Source: Chitinophagaceae bacterium
GTDB taxonomy: Bacteria > Bacteroidota > Bacteroidia > Chitinophagales > Chitinophagaceae
Length of the DNA stretch: 64,000 bases
Direction: 5' to 3'
NCBI GenBank assembly: GCA_947447465.1
Contig: CANFKE010000012.1
Location: 28,537-92,536 of the forward strand
Of the stretch, positions 10,001 through 16,278 are shown piece by piece. The notes beneath the pieces were generated by a model. It did not search any database. It saw only the letters and a program-made list of their open reading frames with translations, and was not told the origin of the DNA. How positions within the stretch are numbered: position 1 is the first letter of the stretch; each line of letters starts with the position of its first letter. The position numbers and the translations under genes are program-made.

Positions 10001-10942
10001 TCTCCGGTAGATATAGGCACGGTGATCTATAATGCTAAGGTAGCTAATCAGGTTACCGGCTCTGCATTTTATGTATGGGATCCGACCATGAGCGCAGGTG
10101 GACAATATGTCTCCATCTCTATTGGCACTGCATCTGCAACACCATATTATGTACAGGCAAATACCGCATTTCAAGTACGTGCTCACCATGATGGAGCAGT
10201 TCTTAATTTTGATGAGACAAATAAGGTAGCAGTTACATCAAGCTTTTTGTTTAAAGGAACCAGTGAATTTGTATCGTTGAATGTTTATGATGCTAATTAT
10301 CACCTTTGGGATATTCTACAATTTAATTTTAATGACAATGCTTCAGATAAAGAAGATGAGCAGTATGATGCCAGAAAATTAATGAATGGAGATTTTGCAT
10401 TTTACAGCAATTCGGCCGATGGAAGAGAACTTTCAATAGATACCAGACCATTTGATGATAGCAAAGTAATTCCATTGACGATCAATAGCAGTTACATGCA
10501 GAACTTTATTATCAGGGCTGATAACATAAATGTACCGGCTGGTAAATCACTTTTCTTGCATGATAAATATCTTGGCACCTATTCTGAAATGAAACAAGGT
10601 AGTGAATACACATTCTCAATCAGTAAAGAAAAAACAACACAGGGCAATAGATTTGAATTAGCATTGAGACATCCTGATGTACATGCATCAACCGCAATAT
10701 CTATGCAACTATTACCGAATCCTGCAAAAGAAGACGTTATGGTCAATTTTGCAAGCCAAAATACCACGGATGCAACACTAACGATCATGGATATGAATGG
10801 AATGACAGTTTTTGAGAAGCAGTACGAGAAAGTGCAGAATGGCTCATTCAGTATTTCTTTAAGATCGATGGCGGCGGGTATGTATCTGGTTGAAATGACC
10901 AAAGGAAATGAAAAGATCACCCAAAAACTAGTGAAAGAATAG
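4085..10942 (+). CDS. Giant T9SS surface protein with autotransporter-type repeats, FG-GAP propeller and Ig-like repeats
   Basis: 2285 residues, exported. A signal peptide spans residues 1-27, ending in GAQAQ. Residues about 30-600 are Ser/Thr/Gly-rich with autotransporter-associated beta repeats (GTGSLVLSGT, GAGSLTFNG). About 675-735 is an IPT/TIG-like fold (GNTITINGNNFNS). About 780-1140 has seven FG-GAP/VCBS repeats with calcium-binding cores such as DLDGDGLPD, DIDGDGRND, DFDGDGKSD and DIDKDGYPD, enough for one seven-bladed propeller. About 1160-1640 holds bacterial Ig-like repeats of the form GGxWSSSNTxxATV. From about 1648 there is a region shared with the protein at 54350-62746. The last 80 residues form a T9SS type A sorting domain (LLPNPAKEDVMV ... 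GMYLVEMTKG ... QKLVKE). Adhesin-like by architecture; ligand unknown. Confidence 0.9.
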   Translation: MKTNMLERSKIIVTLILALIFTFGAQAQYTWAPVSGAAFSSGGCWGGVAPAATTVAQFSTNPTTSPTVTTNAGTAAAVYVLSSRTTSLSLSGTSLALSGATISSTSGVVLAHFGTDILNIACPISQGSAKAYLTAGSSSSLTPGSAISITGIISGSGGASFQGGGTWNGSTGVCGGVLRLGAANTFTGTLAVGSVSSGILELGIVTGVASASVNINAYSQLYFPVGGTFSTVPLTINGIGNNAATPYGRGAIRVGAVLPIWGGAVTLASNSVISVANGGTLTLSGAVSGPGQLIKEGTGSLVLSGTTNLSFAGGILLSEGSISITRNGSITAPFPISLFQINGNSVTLTLGNSTAQTISSLSSNFSNTSGTITQVLAMGTNCSLTINQSGNTTFGYGATTSLSSIITGTGTSSIIKTGAGSLTFNGWPHTFTGGITISGGSIILAPSTTITTANAISLSGGTLATTGIGASAICSLGVLNNVAASTIALDATQVHTLRFTSLNTNTGTITITGWQGAFDGTSGTKGKIFVGTSATLTGTQLNQFQFQDGSGNIIPATQITGGELVPKISINIVASSYGPFYNNIDNTISVSYTTSTTFFTGNFRVQLSNSTGIFTNTTSNIIGTGAWSSSGTIVATISSGTTVGPGYRVRILSTTPYVIASADNNSNISIALPVPIITSLSAYKSVVPGNTITINGNNFNSTPSNNVVYFGAVKGNVVNGSTTTLSVTVPFGATYSQLTAYDTITKFSGSSNIQFLPAFDASYFVADTIKFQPRYDYATGNNPVIAAIGDLDGDGLPDMVALNKSSATIKILQNQGSGAYGFTIGSPVTLQGSGPLNVKIADIDGDGRNDIIVSGGSGSATVQIFRNTTNFQAASTPRTLSFAARIDISLSGYTISAGVLSIADFDGDGKSDIAVACYDYTASTGKLIILKNGNSPGAVNTFTISSYNAGTVYHATSSAIAIGDFNGDMLPDIAVTNMIEAPVAASISVFKNTSTPNAVSFATAVNVPTGQYLVDIVATDVDGDNKQDLIVSEALDNTISLYRNITASTTSTLSFAGQQLISTSSVSNTPAGLAIGDLDADGKPDLAAVNFVTTGSVSIFKNTSTAGSPSFYNTTNLPAARYPTGINIGDIDKDGYPDLIVGNTSFDTTYTGTTVSVFRNTPLPKIGTISSAADSICPGSVTTLSYSLTLPTGETGAWSSSNTSVATVSNTGVVYSISAGTTDISYTVTVTRGNISRSVIRTIVVKPLPTVNISGYRGVCQGVTTTLSGSPTGGNWSNSNAITTVSASGAVTGVGSSGTDIISYTYTSPITGCTNADTQAMPILFSPNVGTIAGADSVCPGGVITLSTSGDIGGKWYSNNILFASVDSLSGVVTGQNSGTPTINYRITNGCGVFNTYKLIQVQQLPDPGVISGASTVCAGSGISLSNSVSGGVWSSSNTSLATVNSSGYVTAINSGAPIITFTASNYCGSSTTTKSITINTVPATPSAISGTSTICKGSTTTLSSATTGGSWTSSDITLATVTPTTGIVSGIIAGTPVISYTTSNTCGASAPAMVTVTVLNLPDANISSAIVPCDGYSSNIVFSGTPNDIISYNVDGGANIDGTLIGGSYTLSTGIITSSHTYALHTVRNVACAILKDTSIILIPQQMTWLGGAAGAETSWTNVSNWSCGSVPLVTDNVIIPNVTYVPAISSTVYSKDLTIAPLAKITMNTGGEINIKGNISNNGAITGSGRVKLSGSANQKISGKGSIDNLELNNSSGATIDSAAHLIINKALFISSGTLNTNDSLELASTDSQSTARIATLPASGAMISGKVKVDQYVVGGYRRFRFVSHPFADTISLSQLQTYIDITGVGGAANGFRTTASNAPSAFRLDPMTSNSSIGYDPGWKAFTKINSSAADTNTFHPGQGLRIFFRGIKGEGLGYGGSTGGYAPSPATFKMIGHVNQGPVTLHLRKGITDPVNQEFNMVGNPYPSPVDIGTVIYNAKVANQVTGSAFYVWDPTMSAGGQYVSISIGTASATPYYVQANTAFQVRAHHDGAVLNFDETNKVAVTSSFLFKGTSEFVSLNVYDANYHLWDILQFNFNDNASDKEDEQYDARKLMNGDFAFYSNSADGRELSIDTRPFDDSKVIPLTINSSYMQNFIIRADNINVPAGKSLFLHDKYLGTYSEMKQGSEYTFSISKEKTTQGNRFELALRHPDVHASTAISMQLLPNPAKEDVMVNFASQNTTDATLTIMDMNGMTVFEKQYEKVQNGSFSISLRSMAAGMYLVEMTKGNEKITQKLVKE

Positions 10943-10970
10943 TTTGATAATTGAACATGTACCCAAAAGA

Positions 10971-10999
10971 AGAGGGCAATGACTTGGTCATTGCCCTCT
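10971..10999. terminator. Bidirectional terminator
   Basis: A perfect 13-bp inverted repeat (10971-10983 with 10987-10999, core GAGGGCAATGAC) with a 3-nt loop lies between convergent genes and is followed by T-rich DNA. Confidence 0.88.
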
Positions 11000-11021
11000 G
11001 TTTATTTCAATAAGATTTGAT

Positions 11022-11510
11022 CTATTTCAATCCTGCTGCTTTTGAACTTTGTATTGCTTTCATAGCCTCGCTATAGTTTTTCCAATTAGTATTGGGATTA
11101 GCATGGCGATATGAACTAGGAATAACAACAGCTCTGAAAGTTACTGTACCAGGATATGCAGGTGTTGTACCATCAGTATTATATACATATATATCAAAAT
11201 ATCCGGGACGGAAGTTAAATACTGTTGTAGTAACTCCATTAACATCAGGTAGATTTGTCCAACCTATGCTGGAATAAAGCTTATACAATTCAAATGAACC
11301 GAAATTATATACATCATTTGTTAGATTAGGGTCACTAAATGTAGCCGAATAACTATTACCAGAGAGTGTCCAAGAACTTACGGTAAAGGGATTTTCGCCA
11401 ATTACATTAGCATTTCCTGTAGGACCTTGAGGACCAACAGGACCGGTCTTTGTGCAACTTGTTGCAAACAATGATACTCCGGCGAATAATACGAGCATTA
11501 TTTTTTTCAT
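11022..11510 (-). CDS. Small lipoprotein with a short collagen-like stretch
   Basis: 162 residues. A type II signal peptide ends in the lipobox FATSC (Cys 19), so it is probably a membrane lipoprotein. Just after the Cys lies a short run of Gly-X-Y triplets (GPVGPQGPTG), a linker seen at the N-terminus of many Bacteroidota lipoproteins. The rest is beta-strand-like with many Tyr, Asn and Ser and no recognised domain. It ends SSKAAGLK. It is convergent with the giant surface-protein gene. Function unknown. Confidence 0.8.
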   Translation of the reverse strand: MKKIMLVLFAGVSLFATSCTKTGPVGPQGPTGNANVIGENPFTVSSWTLSGNSYSATFSDPNLTNDVYNFGSFELYKLYSSIGWTNLPDVNGVTTTVFNFRPGYFDIYVYNTDGTTPAYPGTVTFRAVVIPSSYRHANPNTNWKNYSEAMKAIQSSKAAGLK

Positions 11511-11644
11511 GATACTTAATTTTATTGCCGTTTGAACGGCGATTTTACAATTGATTTTAAGTTGAAAGCGTTATAAGACCCAAAGTTGCAAATTTAATGC
11601 CAAAACATAGGCACAGTACAGAGATAATAAAACATAACGACTTA

Positions 11645-11881
11645 TCAGTGACCGATCTTATCAATTTCATACGCCAGCATTCTGTCCTTATCAGTAACTA
11701 TGTTGCCCTTATCATGGGTGTTGAGCCATATTTCCAGCTTGTTATAAGTGTTTTTCCAGGTTGGATGATGATCATGCTTTTCAGCAAGAAAAGCTACACG
11801 AGCCATAAAAGCAAAAGCCTCACTGAAATTCTTAAATGTGTAAGAGTGGTATAGCGTATTATCTTTTTCTTCCCAAGCCAT
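11645..11881 (-). CDS. phhB: 4a-hydroxytetrahydrobiopterin dehydratase (pterin-4a-carbinolamine dehydratase)
   Basis: 78 residues, slightly shorter than the usual 95-110. It carries the family signature F-x-F-x-x-F-x-x-A ... [15 protein letters not shown] ... [12 protein letters not shown] ... [12 protein letters not shown], including the two catalytic His of the HHP motif. The enzyme dehydrates the carbinolamine pterin made by phenylalanine hydroxylase so that tetrahydrobiopterin can be regenerated. This fits the tyrosine-degradation genes at 1.2-3.7 kb, but no phenylalanine hydroxylase gene is in the window. It is divergent from the AraC gene. Confidence 0.9.
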   Translation of the reverse strand: MAWEEKDNTLYHSYTFKNFSEAFAFMARVAFLAEKHDHHPTWKNTYNKLEIWLNTHDKGNIVTDKDRMLAYEIDKIGH

Positions 11882-12043
11882 AATTTGTTTTAATTATAAA
11901 GATAAAGTACATGCCGCAAGAAAACTGCTTATTGACGGAATAATATAAGATCAGTTAACTTGTTGTAACCGTACAATGATAGTAATCAGTAAAAAGTACC
12001 ATTAAAATGATGAAAACTACAATTTACAACAAAACACCGGGCG

Positions 12044-12051
12044 TATCTTTG
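12044..12051 (+). promoter_or_regulatory. -7 promoter element (TATCTTTG) abutting the AraC start
   Basis: TATCTTTG matches the Bacteroidota -7 consensus TAnnTTTG. It ends only 4 nt before the GTG start at 12056, so transcription would begin at or very near the start codon. No convincing TTTG lies 19-21 nt upstream. It may be a leaderless promoter or a chance match. Confidence 0.35.
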
Positions 12052-12055
12052 TGTT

Positions 12056-12940
12056 GTGAAGCAAAAAGTAAAAAATACCATTCCCGTGTACGATATCTGC
12101 TCATTAAATGACGGAGATGATCAACACAAAGATGTTATAGCACAAACATTTGCTGAATACCTGAAAATACATCCTAATCTACATTCATCGCATAGGCATA
12201 CATTTTATCACCTTCTGCTATTTACCAAAGGCGGTGGATATCATACGATAGATTTTCAGCAATTTCAGGTTCATAAAGGACAGATATACTTTATGATACC
12301 GGGTCAGGTTCATAGTTGGAATTTTGAAGGAGCAACAGATGGATTCATCATTAATTTTTCAGAAGATATATTCCGTAATTTTTTACTAAAGCAAGACTAT
12401 CTGGAACAATTCTCATTTCTAAGAGGTGTAGCAAAAGATAGTGTAATAGAGCTGAATGAAGAAATTACAGACAAGATCGCAGACCTTTTTGCGAATATTA
12501 TTGCTGATATGTCTCTGCCTGATACATTCAATACAGATATGTTATGCGCAAGATTAATAGAGTTGTTCATCACGGTAGCTCGAAATACTTCAGTTAAGCA
12601 AAAACAGGTGCCTATTCAAAACCAATTGATTCTGTTCAATTTCAGAAAACTATTGAACAGTTATTATGCAGAGAAGAGACTACCTAAAGAATATGCCGAG
12701 ATGCTGTATATAACCCCCAATCATCTCAATGCACTATGCAATGACCTGTTAGGTATATCAGCGGGAGAATTGATACGAGACAGGGTATTGCTGGAAGCAA
12801 AGAGATTACTTGTAAATGTTGATATAAGTATCAGTGAGATCGCTTACCAACTCAACTTTGCAGACAATTCATATTTCAGTAAGTTTTTTAAAAAGTATGT
12901 CGGGGTTTCCCCGGAGGATTTCAGAAAAAGTTTTAAATAA
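12056..12940 (+). CDS. AraC-family transcriptional regulator
   Basis: 294 residues. The N-terminal half is a cupin-like sensor domain (HSSHRHTFYHLLLFTKGGGYHTIDF, then GQIYFMIPGQVHSWNF). The C-terminal 100 residues form a double helix-turn-helix with the AraC signature (ISISEIAYQLNFADNSYFSKFFKK ... GVSPEDFRKS). It is probably a ligand-responsive activator. The start is the GTG at 12056: the frame is closed by TGA at 12011 and has no ATG until about residue 83. A second GTG at 12086 is also possible. The next gene starts 6 bp downstream, so the two are probably co-transcribed. Target genes are not evident. Confidence 0.9.
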   Translation: MKQKVKNTIPVYDICSLNDGDDQHKDVIAQTFAEYLKIHPNLHSSHRHTFYHLLLFTKGGGYHTIDFQQFQVHKGQIYFMIPGQVHSWNFEGATDGFIINFSEDIFRNFLLKQDYLEQFSFLRGVAKDSVIELNEEITDKIADLFANIIADMSLPDTFNTDMLCARLIELFITVARNTSVKQKQVPIQNQLILFNFRKLLNSYYAEKRLPKEYAEMLYITPNHLNALCNDLLGISAGELIRDRVLLEAKRLLVNVDISISEIAYQLNFADNSYFSKFFKKYVGVSPEDFRKSFK

Positions 12941-12946
12941 GTACAT

Positions 12947-13369
12947 ATGTGTGCACAGCATTCAAATAGTAAAAGAGGCCTGTTGGCCAGTGTTTTTTCA
13001 AACAGATGTCCACGTTGCAGAGAAGGACGATTATTTTCTGGAAGAAATCCATACAATTTAAAAACGACTATGGACATGCCTGAGCATTGCCCTGTATGCG
13101 GACAGGCATATGAACTACAAACCGGATTTTACTTTGGTACCGGTTATGTAAGTTATGCACTATCTGTTGCTATTATAGGTGTGTTTTATGCTGTTTGCTT
13201 TGCACTGGGGCTGATCTCCATTTACGACAACAGCGTCGTTTATTCATTGGTTGTTGTTTCTGTGATGCTGATGCTGATGCAACCAATTCTGCAGCGCTTG
13301 TCTAGGTCTATTTGGATCGCTTTTTTTGTGAAATACGAGAAAGATGCACGTAAGCATTTAAGTAATTAA
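12947..13369 (+). CDS. DUF983 family membrane protein
   Basis: 140 residues. The N-terminus has two zinc-ribbon-like pairs, CPRC (near residue 23) and CPVC (near 49), followed by two hydrophobic segments (about 65-90 and 95-117), which is the DUF983 layout. Its biochemical role is unknown. It starts 6 bp after the AraC gene. Its TAA shares bases with the stop codon of the convergent symporter gene (TTAA at 13366-13369), so there is no room for a terminator between them. Confidence 0.85.
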   Translation: MCAQHSNSKRGLLASVFSNRCPRCREGRLFSGRNPYNLKTTMDMPEHCPVCGQAYELQTGFYFGTGYVSYALSVAIIGVFYAVCFALGLISIYDNSVVYSLVVVSVMLMLMQPILQRLSRSIWIAFFVKYEKDARKHLSN

Positions 13370-15060
13370 TGATCATTTACCTGTTTACTTTGGAACAAAC
13401 CGGTATAACTGACCAATGATAGGAGAACTACTAACAGAGCACCAATAACATTGAGCCAGAGAAAAGATACGATATCGCAGATATAGACCGATATAACAAT
13501 TACTTCACTGATCACAGCAGCAGCAAAAACAATGGATCCGTTGACTTTTTTGCAATAGAATGCAACGAGAAAAATACCCAGAATGGTACCATAGAACAAA
13601 GAGCCTAGGATATTGACCGCTTCTATCAAGGAGCCAAGTTTAGCTGCAAACATTGCGACTCCTATACAGAATATACCCCATGCAAGTGTATGCATTCTGC
13701 CATAATGCAGTTCTTGTTTTTCAGTCAGATCACATCTTCCGCGAATATGGATATCCATCAATGAGGATGCAGCCAATGAATTAAGTGCTGCAGAAATTGA
13801 GCCCCAAGATGCTAGAATGATCACAGCAAATAGTAAGCCTATAATACCAATCGGCAATGAATGTCTGACGAAATACAAGAATATGTAGTTCGTGTCATTC
13901 TTGTCAGGTGAATAATTACCAATAGCTATCTTTTTAGCTACATCGTCCCTCAATGCTCTTATCTGCAACTGAGTACTTTTATACGCCTGTAAGGTTTGTT
14001 CTGTTACTTTTCCCGAAAGCTTTCGTTCACTAATAATTGATCTTGTCTGAACCTCTTGTGTATCATGCAACTTGTAATATGCTGATTGAAATTTATTCGC
14101 TACTATTGGTTCGTTTGCGGCAAATTTATCATAAGCACCGGGATTAAAATATAATGGGGCAGGTGAGAGCGTGTAAAAAGAAAACACTAATGCTCCTATA
14201 AGTAGAATAAGAAACTGCATAGGAATTTTCACAAACCCGTTAAGCAAGAGTCCTAACTTACCCTCAGTACTATCTTTTGCGGTAATGTACCTACCTACCT
14301 GACTCTGATCTGTTCCAAAATAGGAGAGCGCAAGAAAAAATCCGCCAATGATGCCACACCATATATTGTATTTATCCTTCCATGAAAAATCTGTAGTGAT
14401 AACATTGAGCTTACCTGACTTGCCTGCTATATACAAAGCGTCGCCGGCGCCAATGCCCTCAGGCAATCTGTGAATAACAAGATAGCCTGCTATACCCATT
14501 GCCCCTAGTATGATCAGGAACTGTAATTTTTGGGTATGCGCAACCGCTTTGGCGCCGCCGGCATAAGTATAAATCAATAGCAAGCCGCCGGTAACAATGT
14601 TGGCAAGATAAATATTCAACCCAAGTATAGACGATAAGATGATGGCCGGTGCATATATACTGATCCCTGTTGATAAACCTCGAGATAATAAAAAGAGGAA
14701 CGATGTCAGCAACCTGGTTTTCTTATCGAAACGTTTTTCCAGATATTCATATGCAGTATAAACATTCAGTCTTCTGAAAATGGGTATGAATGTGACACTG
14801 ATCACCACCATAGCGATAGGTAGCCCGAAGTAGTATTGAACGAAACGCATACCGTCAGTATATGCCTGGCCCGGAGCTGATAAAAAGGTAATTGCACTTG
14901 CCTGAGTGGCCATTATGCCCAATAGCACTATATACCACGGCAATTGTTTATCTGCCAGCAGATAAGAGTGCGCACTCTTTTGCCTCCGACCTTTGTAAAG
15001 GCCATAGGCGATCATAAAAAAAAGTGTAAGAAATAATACTAACCAATCGGTGATACTCAT
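13366..15060 (-). CDS. Sodium:solute symporter (SSS family)
   Basis: 564 residues from the ATG at 15060. A longer reading to 15132 would add 24 residues with no hydrophobic start and would overlap the small ORF described next. About 13-14 transmembrane segments are visible, starting with MSITDWLVLFLTLFFMIAYG. Family features are present: the unwound TM1 region IMATQASAITFLSAPGQAY, GGAKAVAHTQ in the fourth/fifth helices, and SWGSISAALNSLAASSLMDI near residue 440. It uses the sodium gradient to import an unidentified solute. A loop of about 100 residues near positions 320-420 is hydrophilic and longer than usual. Its ATG overlaps the stop of the 35-residue ORF. Confidence 0.9.
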   Translation of the reverse strand: MSITDWLVLFLTLFFMIAYGLYKGRRQKSAHSYLLADKQLPWYIVLLGIMATQASAITFLSAPGQAYTDGMRFVQYYFGLPIAMVVISVTFIPIFRRLNVYTAYEYLEKRFDKKTRLLTSFLFLLSRGLSTGISIYAPAIILSSILGLNIYLANIVTGGLLLIYTYAGGAKAVAHTQKLQFLIILGAMGIAGYLVIHRLPEGIGAGDALYIAGKSGKLNVITTDFSWKDKYNIWCGIIGGFFLALSYFGTDQSQVGRYITAKDSTEGKLGLLLNGFVKIPMQFLILLIGALVFSFYTLSPAPLYFNPGAYDKFAANEPIVANKFQSAYYKLHDTQEVQTRSIISERKLSGKVTEQTLQAYKSTQLQIRALRDDVAKKIAIGNYSPDKNDTNYIFLYFVRHSLPIGIIGLLFAVIILASWGSISAALNSLAASSLMDIHIRGRCDLTEKQELHYGRMHTLAWGIFCIGVAMFAAKLGSLIEAVNILGSLFYGTILGIFLVAFYCKKVNGSIVFAAAVISEVIVISVYICDIVSFLWLNVIGALLVVLLSLVSYTGLFQSKQVNDH

Positions 15061-15164
15061 TGCCAATAGCGGGTGAACCAAAGATAGAACACGATCTGTA
15101 TTAATAGCACAGCCAACACGGCAATGTACCAACTATTCCAATTTATGTTACTCTTTAAATTCAT
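15057..15164 (-). CDS. 35-residue single-span membrane peptide, coupled to the symporter
   Basis: A complete ORF from ATG (15164) to TGA (15057-15059). Its TGA overlaps the symporter ATG in the form ATGA, the classic arrangement for translational coupling. The peptide starts MNLKSNINWNSWY, has one hydrophobic segment (about residues 13-30: YIAVLAVLLIQIVFYLWF) and ends TRYWQ. The charge pattern suits a single membrane span. Some solute transporters have a small membrane subunit encoded just upstream, so a subunit or assembly role is possible by inference. No homologue is recognised. Confidence 0.6.
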   Translation of the reverse strand: MNLKSNINWNSWYIAVLAVLLIQIVFYLWFTRYWQ

Positions 15165-15179
15165 ATAATACAAAAACAG

Positions 15180-15593
15180 CTATATGGCTAACGATGCAAT
15201 TAAGACAATTATCAACAATATTTCTAAGGTAGATATAGCCCCCATGATCAGCCCCCACTTAGCGCGTTCAAAATATTTATTTCTTCTGTCTGCAGCAATT
15301 ATTCCCAGTATCAGTGCGGGAATTCCAAATGGCGCGAACACAAGTAAACCTAAAATGCCGAAAGTCAATGACATCTTAGCTTCTTTCTCACGATTATGAT
15401 AATGTTTATGGTTTTTGTACCTGTCTTCTGATTTTTTATAAATGGTATCTGCGCTGATTTGACTGCCTGAAATTATTTGACCACTTATAGGAGCTACGTT
15501 TTGAGCAATGACCGTACGAATCGGAAATGCAGCAAACATTTGGTTACTATTTATTAACAGTAAAAGCGTCAATACAATCAAGCGAAGTTTCAT
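15180..15593 (-). CDS. Small membrane protein with signal peptide (DUF4190-like)
   Basis: 137 residues. A signal peptide (about 1-21) ends before AAFPIR, then comes a polar region with His/Lys/Glu clusters (KNHKHYHNREKEAK). Two hydrophobic segments follow, one in LTFGILGLLVFAPFGIPALILGIIA and one in WGLIMGAISTLEILLIIVLIASLAI. The Gly-rich membrane pair resembles DUF4190-type domains. It is a paralogue of the next gene upstream (15714-16157), sharing the AAFPI motif after the signal peptide and the two-helix ending. Function unknown. Confidence 0.75.
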   Translation of the reverse strand: MKLRLIVLTLLLLINSNQMFAAFPIRTVIAQNVAPISGQIISGSQISADTIYKKSEDRYKNHKHYHNREKEAKMSLTFGILGLLVFAPFGIPALILGIIAADRRNKYFERAKWGLIMGAISTLEILLIIVLIASLAI

Positions 15594-15648
15594 ATAGATG
15601 TGTTTGGTTATTTTATGCTATCAATTGATGTAGCAAAATACGAGCCAA

Positions 15649-15692
15649 AAAATAAATAAAAAAGGAAGTAACTACAAAATGTAATTACTTCC
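15649..15692 (-). terminator. Terminator downstream of the 15714-16157 gene
   Basis: On the minus strand an 8-bp stem (15692-15685 with 15671-15664, GGAAGTAA/TTACTTCC) is followed by a T-rich run. It separates the two paralogous small genes into distinct transcripts. Confidence 0.75.
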
Positions 15693-15713
15693 CACATATA
15701 CATATACCAGATA

Positions 15714-16157
15714 TTAAACAACCAATGCTAATAGAGCTAGTATGCCTAATATCAATCCGATAAGTGCCAGTAGCCTGCAACTATAACCATGACCTACACC
15801 GATAGCTCCGAATATTACTGCACCTATTGAAAACAATAGAAACGGCAAAGCCAAAAACGCAGAAAATGCAAGTATGCCAAAAATAAGCGCAATGATCCCC
15901 GGCCATGCAGGTCCTCCTCCAACTACTTCCACATCGGGATGAATAATTGCTCTGAATTTGTGAAATAAACTAAATCGTTTATTTACAGTTATATTTTTTT
16001 CTAAAACAATGGTCTTATCTGCTTGAGGAGCCTTGGCAAGAGTAGGAACTTCAGCTTCTACAGTAGTTGCATGTTTAATTGGGAATGCAGCATAAGTTAC
16101 ATTGGTAACGATAAAAGAATTCAGCAAAAGGCATAGAAAAATAATTCTGGTTTTCAT
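15714..16157 (-). CDS. Small membrane protein with signal peptide, paralogue of 15180-15593
   Basis: 147 residues from the ATG at 16157; ATGs at 16163 and 16181 would lengthen the n-region. A signal peptide ends near YAAFPIK, then comes a polar stretch, a Gly-Pro segment (VVGGGPAWPG) and a hydrophobic hairpin rich in Gly, Ala, Leu and Phe that runs to the C-terminus. Like its neighbour it resembles DUF4190-type small membrane proteins. Function unknown. A hairpin terminator lies downstream. Confidence 0.72.
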   Translation of the reverse strand: MKTRIIFLCLLLNSFIVTNVTYAAFPIKHATTVEAEVPTLAKAPQADKTIVLEKNITVNKRFSLFHKFRAIIHPDVEVVGGGPAWPGIIALIFGILAFSAFLALPFLLFSIGAVIFGAIGVGHGYSCRLLALIGLILGILALLALVV

Positions 16158-16222
16158 AAACATGTTTTTATGGTTAGTCATATCCAGATATCCCTAAAAC
16201 ATATGCCATCGACTTGAAGGGA

Positions 16223-16256
16223 ATAAAAAAGGTCGCCGCTTAGTTGCGACGACCTT
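16223..16256 (-). terminator. Terminator downstream of the PIG-L gene
   Basis: An 11-bp stem with one mismatch (16229-16239 with 16246-16256, core GGTCGCCGC) is followed on the minus strand by a T run (16223-16228). Confidence 0.85.
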
Positions 16257-16278
16257 ATGATATTAATTTAATGCAGTC

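Noticed and set aside
15060..15132. N-terminal extension of the symporter to 15132
   Set aside because: The added 24 residues have no transporter character and their DNA encodes the coupled 35-residue peptide in another frame.
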